The position numbers and the translations under genes were made by a program. Positions 35,091-42,989 of a stretch of 64,000 bases of DNA are shown here, one piece after another. The notes under the pieces were generated by a model. That model was not told the DNA's origin and did not search any database. It was given only the letters and a program-made list of their open reading frames with translations. How positions within the stretch are numbered: the stretch's first letter is position 1; the number at the start of each line of letters is the position of its first letter. The stretch comes from JAFKKS01 sp039808325 (GTDB taxonomy: Bacteria; Pseudomonadota; Alphaproteobacteria; Rhizobiales; Xanthobacteraceae): assembly GCA_039808325.1 (NCBI GenBank), contig JBDHSU010000001.1, positions 18,117-82,116 on the forward strand, read 5' to 3'.

Positions 35091-35543
35091 ATGGCGATCA
35101 AGACCAAGCATCTCGGCAAGCCTTCCCGCATTCCGGCCTCGCCCGAAAAAGCGGACCTCGACCGCGTTCCCAATCCGCATGCCGACACGCACTATGTCGC
35201 CCGCTTCACCGCGCCCGAGTTCACCGCGCTGTGCCCGATTACCGGTCAGCCAGATTTTGCCATTCTTGTCATTGACTATGTGCCGGATCGTTGGCTGGTG
35301 GAGTCGAAATCATTGAAGCTTTTCCTTGCAAGCTTCCGTAATCACGGCGCTTTCCACGAAGATTGCACCGTCGGTATCGGCAAGCGGCTGGTCGAGCGGC
35401 TGAAGCCGCGATGGCTGCGCATCGGCGGCTACTGGTATCCGCGCGGCGGCATGCCGATCGACGTGTTCTGGCAACACGGCGCGCTCCCCGAAGGTGCGTG
35501 GGCACCGGGCCAGGGCGTACCGCCCTATCGCGGCCGCGGATAA
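35091..35543 (+). CDS. queF: NADPH-dependent 7-cyano-7-deazaguanine reductase QueF (type I)
   Basis: Reduces preQ0 to preQ1 in queuosine synthesis. At 150 residues it is the short, unimodular type. The catalytic cysteine is C48 in ALCPITGQPDF, with D55 close by. The NADPH motif appears as ESKSLK (71-76), and the substrate glutamate is in GAFHEDC. The ATG at 35091 is preferred; 35 more open codons upstream overlap the gap to eno. I saw no preQ1 riboswitch in that gap. The DUF1835 gene follows after 4 bases. Confidence 0.95.
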   Translation: MAIKTKHLGKPSRIPASPEKADLDRVPNPHADTHYVARFTAPEFTALCPITGQPDFAILVIDYVPDRWLVESKSLKLFLASFRNHGAFHEDCTVGIGKRLVERLKPRWLRIGGYWYPRGGMPIDVFWQHGALPEGAWAPGQGVPPYRGRG

Positions 35544-35547
35544 GCGC

Positions 35548-36534
35548 ATGTCGCGGCTCATCATCACCAATGGCGACGCAGCCGCCGAGCGCATCCGCGC
35601 TGCCGGCATCGAAGCCGAAATCCTCCCCTGGCGCGACGTTCTCTACGAGGGCCCGGTGCCTGGCGGCCTGCTTCTCGAAGCGCTCTCCCTCATCCGTGCT
35701 CAATTCCTGGCGGCCGAGCTTGCACGTCCGCCCTTGGATTTGCTCAACGATTTCGCTGCGCGGGACGCCGCCGTGCGCAACCACGGCCAGCATGAGCGCG
35801 TCGAGCTCTGGTTCGAGCATGACCTTTACGACCAGTTGCAGCTCGTTCAGCTGCTCACCTTTTTCGCCGACGAGGGGCGGCTCGAAGGCCTCTATCTCGT
35901 GCAGGCGCAGGATTATCTGAGCTTGCAGACGGAAGATGCGCTGCGCGATCTGCAAGCCGCCGCGCGGCCGGTAACCCCGCGGCATTTCGATAACGCGCGG
36001 CGTGCGTGGGAGGCGTTCACGGCCGCCACGCCGGAGCAGATCGTGCTGCTCGCGCAGCTCGACCTGCCGGCCCTGCCCTGCCTCGCCGCCGCGCTGCGCC
36101 GCCTGGTTCTCGAGCTTCCGGCGGAGCATTCCGGCCTCTCCGTGACGGAAGAGAAAATCCTCCGCTCCCTCGCCGAGGCTCCGACACAGGTCGGCCCGCT
36201 GTTCGGCAAGGTGGAGGCGCAGGAGGACGCGCGCTTCATGTCCGATCTGAGCTTCTTCCGGCGGATCGACGGCCTCGCTTTCGCGCCGCAGCCGCTGGTC
36301 AGCGGGCTGCGCACGACGTCGTCGGAGTGCGCCGGCGGGCCGGACAGCGCGCGCTACCGCATGTTCGCGCGCTCGGAGCTTTCGCTGACCGACGCAGGCC
36401 GCGCGACCCTCGAAGGACAGTTCGACCACGCGCGCGAGAACAAGATCGACCGCTGGTTCGGCGGCACGCATCTGACGCCGGACACGCTCTGGCGCCGCGA
36501 CGCGCGCGACGGCGTCATCGCGCCGGCGCCATAA
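35548..36534 (+). CDS. DUF1835 domain-containing protein
   Basis: Uncharacterised 328-residue cytosolic protein. The N-terminal region starts MSRLIITNGDAAAERIRAAG and contains LPWRDVLYEGPVPGG and ELWFEHDLYDQLQLVQLL, typical of DUF1835. The C-terminal half looks helical and may be a winged-helix-like module (SVTEEKILRSLAEAP). No catalytic motif is evident. It starts 4 bases after queF, so probably shares its transcript. Its last 20 bases overlap the 3' end of the convergent thiE. Confidence 0.82.
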   Translation: MSRLIITNGDAAAERIRAAGIEAEILPWRDVLYEGPVPGGLLLEALSLIRAQFLAAELARPPLDLLNDFAARDAAVRNHGQHERVELWFEHDLYDQLQLVQLLTFFADEGRLEGLYLVQAQDYLSLQTEDALRDLQAAARPVTPRHFDNARRAWEAFTAATPEQIVLLAQLDLPALPCLAAALRRLVLELPAEHSGLSVTEEKILRSLAEAPTQVGPLFGKVEAQEDARFMSDLSFFRRIDGLAFAPQPLVSGLRTTSSECAGGPDSARYRMFARSELSLTDAGRATLEGQFDHARENKIDRWFGGTHLTPDTLWRRDARDGVIAPAP

Positions 36535-37153
36535 CCGCGGCGTTCCAGGCCGCGAGCAGCGCCCGCACCTCTCCGCCAGGATCGGACGCGCGCATCACGC
36601 CGCCCATCACAGCAACCCCCGTCATCCCGGCGGCACGCAATGCGGCGACATTATCCGCCGCAACCCCGCCGATCGCGATCACGGGCAGCGAGGTCGCGGC
36701 CGCGATCGCGCGCAGGCCGTCAACGCCGAGCGCCGGGCCGTAGCCCGGCTTGCTGTCGGTGAGGAACGCTGGTCCCGCGACGAGATAGTCGACCAGGAAG
36801 GGGTTCGCGGCCGACGCCTCCCCGGCATTGTGGACGGAGAGGCCGAGCAGCTTGCCGGGCCCGAGCGCCGCGCGGGCGACCTCGGCGTCGCCGTCGGCCG
36901 GCAGATGCAGCCCGGTCCAATCCTCAGCGAGCGCGGGATCGGCAGCGTGGACGGTCAGCGCCGCGTTCCATTTCGCGGCGATCGGACTGAGCGTATCGCG
37001 CACCGCCGCGAGTTCCGCGCGCGGCAAGTCTTTTTCCCGCACGCTCGCCCAGCGGCAACCGGCGGCGAAGGCCGCTTCGAGAATATCGGGAAGCGGTTTG
37101 CGCGCCTGACTGCGGTCGGTGACGAGAAGAAGCGGCGGATCGGGAAGCGTCAC
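36515..37153 (-). CDS. thiE: Thiamine phosphate synthase / TenI family protein
   Basis: The last gene of the thi operon encodes a 212-residue TIM barrel. ThiE joins the thiazole and pyrimidine halves of thiamine; the related TenI is a thiazole tautomerase. Motifs seen are WASVREKDLPRAEL, DWTGLHLPADG, LGLSVHN, SKPGYGPALG and VIAIGGV. The ThiE-type (I)NDR and HLGQxD motifs are replaced by VHAAD and HLPADG, which leans toward TenI-like members, so the symbol is provisional. Translation starts at GTG 37153, overlapping the thiG stop. Confidence 0.82.
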   Translation of the reverse strand: MTLPDPPLLLVTDRSQARKPLPDILEAAFAAGCRWASVREKDLPRAELAAVRDTLSPIAAKWNAALTVHAADPALAEDWTGLHLPADGDAEVARAALGPGKLLGLSVHNAGEASAANPFLVDYLVAGPAFLTDSKPGYGPALGVDGLRAIAAATSLPVIAIGGVAADNVAALRAAGMTGVAVMGGVMRASDPGGEVRALLAAWNAAVMAPAR

Positions 37154-37920
37154 GTTCCGACGAGGCCGAATTGCGGACTCGACGGTTCGGCGTTGGCGCG
37201 CTTCGGAATGCGGCCGGAGAGCCGCGCGAGCCGCCCGGCTTCGACCCCGGCCTTCATCGCCGCCGCCATGCGCACCGGATCGTTCGCTTTCGACACCGCC
37301 GTGTTGAGGAGCACCGCCGAGCAGCCGAGTTCCATCGCCAGCGCCGCGTCGGAGGCAGTGCCGATGCCGGCGTCAAGCACCACCGGGACCGGCGAGCGCG
37401 CGCAGATAAGCTCGATCAGATGCGGATTGGAGATGCCCAGTCCCGACCCGATCGGCGAGCCGAGGGGCATCACCACCGCCGCGCCGACATCCGCGAGCTT
37501 GCGGCAGGTCACCGGGTCGTCGTTGCAGTAAGGCAGGACGACGAAGCCCTTGCCGACGAGTTCTTCCGTGGCGCGAACAAGCTCTTCGACGTCGGGATAA
37601 AGGAGCTCGCGATCGCCGATGACTTCGAGCTTCACCCAGTTGGTGTCGAGCGCCTCGCGCGCCAGTTCGGCGGTGAGGATCGCGTCCTTCGCCGTCTGGC
37701 AGCCCGCCGTGTTGGGCAGGAAGTGCGCCCGGCCCGCGAGCAGATCGACGAGACTCTCCTCCTCGCCGGCGAGGCTAATGCGGCGGATCGAGGCGGTGAC
37801 AAGTTCGCTGCCGCTCGCATTGAGGGCGTCGAGCATCATCTGCCGGTTGGGATAGCCGGCGGTACCGAGAAACAATCGGGAGTTCAGCGTTCGCCCGGCA
37901 ATGGTGAGAGCATCGGCCAT
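37150..37920 (-). CDS. thiG: Thiazole synthase
   Basis: ThiG builds the thiamine thiazole phosphate from deoxyxylulose phosphate, dehydroglycine and ThiS thiocarboxylate. The start at 37920 (MADALTIAGRTLNSRLFLGT) is 1 base after the thiS stop codon. The Schiff-base lysine is K97 in NWVKLEVIGD. Other motifs are FLPNTAGCQTA, GAAVVMPLGSPIGSG and VLDAGIGTASDAA. The length is 256 residues. The thiG stop overlaps the thiE GTG start. Confidence 0.96.
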   Translation of the reverse strand: MADALTIAGRTLNSRLFLGTAGYPNRQMMLDALNASGSELVTASIRRISLAGEEESLVDLLAGRAHFLPNTAGCQTAKDAILTAELAREALDTNWVKLEVIGDRELLYPDVEELVRATEELVGKGFVVLPYCNDDPVTCRKLADVGAAVVMPLGSPIGSGLGISNPHLIELICARSPVPVVLDAGIGTASDAALAMELGCSAVLLNTAVSKANDPVRMAAAMKAGVEAGRLARLSGRIPKRANAEPSSPQFGLVGT

Positions 37921-37921
37921 T

Positions 37922-38158
37922 TCATCCCCCCTGCTTGGCATGGACGATCTCGACGGCGTCGTCGGCTTTCAGCGCGGTCGCGGCCCAAGCCGCGCGTGGA
38001 ACGACCGCACCGTTGAGCGCGACGGCGACGCCGCGCGCGTCCGCATCGATGCCTTTGCGGGCCAGCAGCGCGATCAGCGTGTCAGCCTCGATCGTCTCCG
38101 GTTTTCCGTTCACCTGAATCATCATCGTCCAATCGTAACCACTTGCGTTGAGACTCAT
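37922..38158 (-). CDS. thiS: Sulfur carrier protein ThiS
   Basis: Ubiquitin-like carrier whose C-terminal glycine becomes a thiocarboxylate that delivers sulfur to ThiG. It ends in HAKQGG, with the required Gly-Gly. Starting at 38158 the product is 78 residues and overlaps the thiO stop (ATGA) with a GGCGGA upstream. ATGs at 38125 or 38122 would give the more usual 66-65 residues. The longer open frame upstream is a thiO shadow. Confidence 0.9.
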   Translation of the reverse strand: MSLNASGYDWTMMIQVNGKPETIEADTLIALLARKGIDADARGVAVALNGAVVPRAAWAATALKADDAVEIVHAKQGG

Positions 38159-39318
38159 TCCGCCGCCTGCGCCGGCGCGAAGCGCGCGATGCCGAAGGGC
38201 CGCACCGCGGCGTCCATTTCGCCCTCGCAGATGAAGCGCGCGACCGCATCCGCCGTCACCGGAGCGAGCAGGATGCCGTTGCGGTGATGTCCTGTCGCGT
38301 AAACGAGGCCGGGAACCGAGGCCGGCCCGAGGATCGGGGCGTCGTCGCGGCTGCCCGGCCGGTGGCCGACCCACATCTCCGCGATCGGCAGCTCCTCGAT
38401 GGCGGGGAAGACGCGCCACGCCGCCTCGAGCAGCGTCAGCATGCCGCCGGCGGTAAGTTGCGTGTCGAAGCCCTTCTCCTCGACCGTGGCGCCGACGATC
38501 AGCCGGCCGTCCCGGCGCGGCACCAGATAGATGCTCGGGCCCCAAACCACATGTGTCAGCAATGGCGCCGATGGGTCCATCTGCAACGCCAGCATCTGTC
38601 CCTTGATCGGCCGCACCGGCGGCCGGAGTTCGGCTGGCAGACCTTCGATGCCGCGCGACCAGGCGCCCGCCGCCAGCACGGTAACGTCCGCGCGGATAGC
38701 CCGCCCATCCGCAAGGACCACACCCGCCACCCGGTCGCGCTCCACCAGCAGCCGCGAGACGGTCGTGTCCTCATGCACCGCGGCGCCGGCGCGCTCCGCC
38801 GCCACGCGCAGCGCGACAGCGAGCTTGCGGTTGTCGGCCTGGTGATCCTGCGGCGACCACAGCGCGCCGGCGAGGCGGCTGCCGAGATGCGGCTCGTATC
38901 TGCGCGCCTGCGCCGCCGTGATCCATTCGACCGGGAGGCCGAGGCGCTTCTGGAATTCGAGGTGATGATGGATGCGCGCCTGGTCGTCGGCGGTGAGCGC
39001 GACGACCAGCGTGCCTTCCTGTCGCAAGTCGACGCTCTCGCCCGACGCGGCTTCGAGTTCCGCGGCGAAATCCGGCCATAACGTCTGGCTGGCGCGACCG
39101 AGGGCGATGAGATTCTCCTCGCCGGGCTCAGCCTCGGCACAGGCCGCGAGCATTCCGGCCGCCGCATGGCTCGCGCCGCAGCCGGCTGTGCCCTTGTCGA
39201 ACACCGTGACGGCACGGCCGCGCTGCGCCAGCCGCCAGGCGATACCGAGCCCGACCACGCCGGCGCCGATGACGGCGACGGTTTGGCGTTCGGAAACATG
39301 CTCTGCGAGGCTGGCCAC
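38155..39318 (-). CDS. thiO: Glycine oxidase ThiO
   Basis: FAD enzyme that oxidises glycine to the imine used by ThiG. The dinucleotide fold GAGVVG is at residues 18-23; later motifs are GCGASHAAAGMLA and the C-terminal YATGHHRNGILLAPVTA. The length is 387 residues. Translation begins at GTG 39318 directly after a TPP riboswitch, with the Shine-Dalgarno GGGAG 7 bases before the GTG. It heads thiO-thiS-thiG-thiE. thiC, thiF and thiD are not in the window. Confidence 0.94.
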   Translation of the reverse strand: MASLAEHVSERQTVAVIGAGVVGLGIAWRLAQRGRAVTVFDKGTAGCGASHAAAGMLAACAEAEPGEENLIALGRASQTLWPDFAAELEAASGESVDLRQEGTLVVALTADDQARIHHHLEFQKRLGLPVEWITAAQARRYEPHLGSRLAGALWSPQDHQADNRKLAVALRVAAERAGAAVHEDTTVSRLLVERDRVAGVVLADGRAIRADVTVLAAGAWSRGIEGLPAELRPPVRPIKGQMLALQMDPSAPLLTHVVWGPSIYLVPRRDGRLIVGATVEEKGFDTQLTAGGMLTLLEAAWRVFPAIEELPIAEMWVGHRPGSRDDAPILGPASVPGLVYATGHHRNGILLAPVTADAVARFICEGEMDAAVRPFGIARFAPAQAAE

Positions 39319-39322
39319 TTGG

Positions 39323-39404
39323 CGGCTCCCTACGCTGGAATGACCCAGACAGGTTCGATGGGTGTGCTCTCAGCCGCGGCAGTCGCCACGGCACCCCAGG
39401 CCGA
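39323..39404 (-). ncRNA. TPP riboswitch (THI element) controlling the thi operon
   Basis: Read on the minus strand, the aptamer has every conserved block in order: GGGGTGCC (39397-39390), GGCTGAGA, ACCC, GAACCTG, and CCAGCGTAGGGA near the end. The flanks CGGC (39403-39400 region) and GCCG (39327-39324 region) can pair as P1. The closing strand GGGAG (39330-39326) is also the thiO ribosome binding site. Binding of thiamine diphosphate should stabilise P1 and hide it, giving translational control; that mechanism is inferred. Confidence 0.93.
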
Positions 39405-39411
39405 TGCTTTG

Positions 39412-39440
39412 AATATCGGCCTTTTGCCGCCGCACGACAA
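39412..39440 (-). promoter_or_regulatory. Sigma-70 promoter of the thi operon
   Basis: On the minus strand TTGTCG (39440-39435) and GATATT (39417-39412) are separated by exactly 17 bases. Transcription would begin near 39405, at the first base of the riboswitch P1 stem, which strongly supports the assignment. The -35 box lies just beyond the stop codon of the upstream MFS gene. Confidence 0.7.
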
Positions 39441-39448
39441 GGGCCCTA

Positions 39449-40636
39449 TCACGCTTCTTTCGACGCAGGGCCATGCAGCAACCGGGCGACGACAAAGCCG
39501 ATCAGCACCATCGCGCCCCCCGCCGCGACGAGCGTCGGCGATGGCCCGGCGATTGCGAAGCCGACGGAATAGACGACGGGCCCCAGCGCCTGCCCCATGA
39601 AGTAGGAGAACGCGTGCATCGAGACGGCGGTGCCGCGCGCGGTCGGCGCAAGCTCCGTCATCTGCACCTGGATCGAGGCGTGCAGGAGGAAGAAGCCGAA
39701 CCCCATCGCCACCATCGCGACGAGTTGCACCGGCCAGGGCGGCAGCATCGCCTCGACCACCAGACTGACGCCGGCGACGGCGCCGCCGAGAATCATGATG
39801 CGGCCCGATCCGAGCAGCGCCAGCAGCCGCTTGATCGCGGCCGAGTAAAGCAGCCCGCCGATCGCGAAGCCGCCGATCACGAACCCGGCGATGCCCGCGC
39901 GCGGCTCGCCGGTGAGGCCGAGGAGGAAGGCGACGTAGGGAAAGATCCCGAACAGGACCGCTCCCTCGGCAAAGACCGCGCCGTAGCAGACCTTCGCGCG
40001 CGGATTGGAGAAGACTTGCCGATAATTCGCGAACGCCGCGGCGAAATCGATTCGCTCCGCCCGCGGCGAGACGACGTCGCGCAAGCCGAACACCGTCCCC
40101 GTGAACGCCCCAATCATGACGCAACCGGCGGCGACGAAGACCCCGCGCCACCCGGTGAGATCGGCCAACAGGCCGGATGCGGCCGCGCCGACGAGCAGGC
40201 CGCTGATACTTCCGATCAGGACACGGGAGATCGCGACCTGGCGGGCTTGCATCGGCACCTTGTCGCCGAGCAGAGCCATCGCAACGGGGAAGATTCCGGC
40301 GCCGGCCATTCCGGCGAGGATGCGCGAGGCGAGCAGCATCGGGAAATTCGCCGCCAGCGCCGAGGCGACGGCGCTCAAACCGAGCACGCCGACGCAGGCC
40401 GTAATCACCCGCGTCTTGCCGAGCAGGTCGCCCACCGGACCGAGGATCGGCTGCATCAGCGCGAACGGCAGCGCGAAGGCGGTACCGAGCAACGCCGCGG
40501 TATCGACGTCCACGGCAAAATCCAGCGCCACGCTCGGCACGATCGGATCGGCCATGCGCACGAACAGCGACGCCGCGAAATTGATGCCCGCCAGCACCAA
40601 CAGAAGGCGCGTCACGTTCGGCATGCGGGCCGCCAT
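39449..40636 (-). CDS. MFS transporter
   Basis: A 395-residue, roughly 12-helix major facilitator. Recognisable elements are the loop-2 motif GPVGDLLGKTRVI and ADPIVPSVALDF near the N-terminus, with LGDKVPMQARQVAISR between helices. The fold resembles drug:H+ antiporter-type permeases, but the substrate is unknown. It precedes the thi promoter by a few bases; because that operon has its own promoter, a role in thiamine uptake is not implied. An alternative ATG is at 40624. Confidence 0.83.
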   Translation of the reverse strand: MAARMPNVTRLLLVLAGINFAASLFVRMADPIVPSVALDFAVDVDTAALLGTAFALPFALMQPILGPVGDLLGKTRVITACVGVLGLSAVASALAANFPMLLASRILAGMAGAGIFPVAMALLGDKVPMQARQVAISRVLIGSISGLLVGAAASGLLADLTGWRGVFVAAGCVMIGAFTGTVFGLRDVVSPRAERIDFAAAFANYRQVFSNPRAKVCYGAVFAEGAVLFGIFPYVAFLLGLTGEPRAGIAGFVIGGFAIGGLLYSAAIKRLLALLGSGRIMILGGAVAGVSLVVEAMLPPWPVQLVAMVAMGFGFFLLHASIQVQMTELAPTARGTAVSMHAFSYFMGQALGPVVYSVGFAIAGPSPTLVAAGGAMVLIGFVVARLLHGPASKEA

Positions 40637-40666
40637 GCGCTCATCGCAATACCAGGGGGTGGCGGC

Positions 40667-41518
40667 TCAAGTGACGTCCCGGACTTTCGCCAGGCGATCG
40701 AAAGCCATCAGCGTCCGCAGCAGCGCTTCCATGTCGCGCAGCGGCAGCATATTCGGCCCATCGGACGGCGCGCGGTCCGGGTCCTGATGAGTCTCGATGA
40801 AGACACCGGCGACGCCCACGGCGACGGCCGCGCGCGCCAGCACGGGCACGAATTCGCGCTCGCCGCCCGACGAGCCGCCGCGCCCGCCCGGCTGCTGCAC
40901 GGAATGCGTCGCGTCGAAGATCACCGGCGCGCCGGTGGTGCGCGCAAGGATCGGCAGCGCGCGCATATCCGAAACGAGCGTGTTGTAGCCGAATGACGCG
41001 CCGCGCTCGGTCACCAGGACGTTGGCGTTGCCGGCGCCCGTCATCTTGGCGACGACGTTCGTCATGTCCCATGGCGCGAGGAACTGCCCCTTCTTGACGT
41101 TCACTACCCTGCCCGTCTTCGCCGCCGCGATGAGAAGATCGGTCTGCCGGCAGAGGAACGCCGGGATTTGGAGGACATCGGCCACTTCGGCCACGCGCGC
41201 GCACTGGTCGTTCTCATGCACGTCGGTGAGCACGGGAAGGCCCAGCGTCTCGCGGATTTCCGCGAAGATCGGCAGCGCTTGCGCCAAGCCGACGCCGCGC
41301 GCGCCGCCGGCGCTGGTGCGGTTCGCCTTGTCGAACGAGGTCTTGAATACGAGGCCGATGCCGGCACGCGCGGCGATTTCCTTCAGCGCCGACGCCATCT
41401 CGAGCGCATGCGTCCGGCTCTCCAACTGGCAGGGACCGGCGATCAGCGCCAGCGGCCGCGCGTTTGAGAAAGTCACGCCGCCGACGGTGACGGTCGGATT
41501 GGCTTTGGGGGCGTTCAT
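40667..41518 (-). CDS. kdsA: 3-deoxy-8-phosphooctulonate (KDO-8-P) synthase
   Basis: Condenses phosphoenolpyruvate with arabinose 5-phosphate to KDO-8-phosphate for lipopolysaccharide. The start at 41518 (MNAPKANPTVTVGGVTF) is the usual one. Motifs are LIAGPCQLES, FKTSFDKANRTS, LPVLTDVHE and IFDATHSVQQPGG. The Cys in IAGPCQLES and the histidines are compatible with either metal class. The length is 283 residues. In related genomes kdsA lies between pyrG and eno; here extra genes separate it from both. Confidence 0.96.
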   Translation of the reverse strand: MNAPKANPTVTVGGVTFSNARPLALIAGPCQLESRTHALEMASALKEIAARAGIGLVFKTSFDKANRTSAGGARGVGLAQALPIFAEIRETLGLPVLTDVHENDQCARVAEVADVLQIPAFLCRQTDLLIAAAKTGRVVNVKKGQFLAPWDMTNVVAKMTGAGNANVLVTERGASFGYNTLVSDMRALPILARTTGAPVIFDATHSVQQPGGRGGSSGGEREFVPVLARAAVAVGVAGVFIETHQDPDRAPSDGPNMLPLRDMEALLRTLMAFDRLAKVRDVT

Positions 41519-41552
41519 TGCGTCCGCACCATGGATACTGCTCAAGCGTAGG

Positions 41553-42407
41553 TCAACGGACACGAACCAAGGGTTCCAGCACGAGCACCGCGCCTTGAAC
41601 GCGCGCGATCAAAGGCGGGCTATCGAGACGCTTCGATGCGCCCTGAACGGCGTTGTCCGCGAAATCCGCAATCGTCAGGCGCAACGCGCCGAGACGCATG
41701 CCACCCGTTACATCCGGCACCGCGGGACCATATCGCCGCTGAAACGTAGCCGGCGTCACGACCTCGATGACGCCGCGTGGCGTGTTGACGGCAATTCCGT
41801 CCGCACTCGTCTTCGTGGCGGGTGCATCGGCAAAAGCGGCAAGGAAGGCTGAATGAGCCACAGGCTCCGTCGCAACGAAAACGACGCCGGCGACGCCCAA
41901 GGCTCGATTCGCATGACTCTGGAATGCCGGGTTCCAGAAATTCTCCGGATAGTGCTGCTGGCAAACGAAGAAGCCCGCATCAGCCTCAGGATCGACGGCG
42001 AAGGCGAGCGAGAACGCAACCTTGATGACGTCGCCGTTCGGCCGGCGCGCCTCGCGCTCGAAGTCGAAGGCGTCGTAGCCGCCGATCCCTGCCGTCTCAA
42101 ACGCGGCGCGATCCGCACGGGCGTCCGTGCTCTCGAGCACCAGCATCGCGAAGCCTTCGTGGCGCGCGAGAAAATCCTGGCTCGCTTTGCCGAAGGAGAA
42201 TGCGCGCGGCGCAGCCGGCGGAATTTTCTCCGGCTCCTCGACGCTCAGGAGCTCGATGAAAAAGCCGGGAAACTGCACGATGTAATTGTGCGTGCCCCAC
42301 GGATGCTTGTTGCGCGCCCCGACCGTGAAGCCGAGGCGGCGATAGCGTTCCGCCGCCTCGTCGAGATCGCGGACGGCATGGACGATGTGGTCGAGACCGC
42401 GGGGCAT
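41553..42407 (-). CDS. VOC / glyoxalase-like domain protein
   Basis: A 284-residue protein beginning MPRGLDHIVHAVRDLDEAAE, the start of a glyoxalase-like (VOC) module of the longer Glyoxalase_3 type. A second, weaker VOC-like half carries GVAGVVFVATEPVAHSAF. The metal ligand H7 and a glutamate in FFIELLSVEEPE are visible. Substrate unknown. It lies 34 bases upstream of kdsA and could be co-transcribed. Confidence 0.82.
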   Translation of the reverse strand: MPRGLDHIVHAVRDLDEAAERYRRLGFTVGARNKHPWGTHNYIVQFPGFFIELLSVEEPEKIPPAAPRAFSFGKASQDFLARHEGFAMLVLESTDARADRAAFETAGIGGYDAFDFEREARRPNGDVIKVAFSLAFAVDPEADAGFFVCQQHYPENFWNPAFQSHANRALGVAGVVFVATEPVAHSAFLAAFADAPATKTSADGIAVNTPRGVIEVVTPATFQRRYGPAVPDVTGGMRLGALRLTIADFADNAVQGASKRLDSPPLIARVQGAVLVLEPLVRVR

Positions 42408-42419
42408 GATTGGATGTCC

Positions 42420-42541
42420 TTGTCATTCCGGAAGCCGAGCAAAGCGAGACTGTCCGGAATCCATAGTCCCAGACTTTGTCGTCTGGCGCGGGGGTCATGG
42501 ATTCCGGGTTCGCGGGCAAAGCCCGCGCCCCGGAATGACGG
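42420..42541. repeat. Intergenic palindrome (TGTCATTCCGG type)
   Basis: TGTCATTCCGG (from 42420) and CCGGAATGACG (to 42541) are outer arms; GTCCGGAATCCATA (from about 42450) and TGGATTCCGG (about 42501) are inner arms. The pattern is another dispersed intergenic repeat familiar in Bradyrhizobium-like DNA. It fills the 138-base gap between the glyoxalase-like and NIPSNAP genes. Confidence 0.7.
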
Positions 42542-42545
42542 CCCC

Positions 42546-42872
42546 CTACTTCACGCTCGAGAACGATGTCGGCTCCAGGAACTGGTTCGACAGGGTCTGC
42601 ACGATCGGGCCGTCCTTTTCGGTCTCGGCGCGCTTGGCGATCCACTCCGGGTCGGTTGCGAAAGCTGTCCACTTCTTCTCGCGGTCGGCGAGCGAATCCC
42701 AGACGAGCATGTAGGTGAGATCGTGGTTGGATTCACCGCACAGCGTCGTCCAGAAGCCGGCTTGGCGGATGCCGTGCTTCTCCCACAGCTTCAGCGTGAT
42801 GGTCTCAAACCGCTTGAGCAGCGCAGGCAGACGCATGGGAACGCAACGATAGACACGCATTTCATAGATCAT
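42546..42872 (-). CDS. NIPSNAP-family protein
   Basis: A 108-residue single-domain protein with the NIPSNAP pattern: MIYEMRVYRCVPMRLPALLKRF, then GFWTTLCGESNHDLTYMLVWDSLADREKKWTAF. The family adopts a ferredoxin-like (dimeric alpha-beta barrel) fold with no established bacterial function. It is a free-standing gene, separated from its neighbour by a repeat. Confidence 0.88.
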   Translation of the reverse strand: MIYEMRVYRCVPMRLPALLKRFETITLKLWEKHGIRQAGFWTTLCGESNHDLTYMLVWDSLADREKKWTAFATDPEWIAKRAETEKDGPIVQTLSNQFLEPTSFSSVK

Positions 42873-42989
42873 GAAATTCCTCCTGGTTGAGACGGCGTTG
42901 AGGTCGGCACGCGGCAGGCGCGCGAGTTGGTGAGAACGGTACCCTAGCCGGGAAAGCGTTCCGGTTTCCAGCGACGCCGCGCCGCATCC

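Noticed and set aside
39449..40636. MFS gene as a thiamine transporter in the thi operon
   Set aside because: The thi operon has its own promoter and riboswitch downstream of this gene, so co-regulation by thiamine is not supported.
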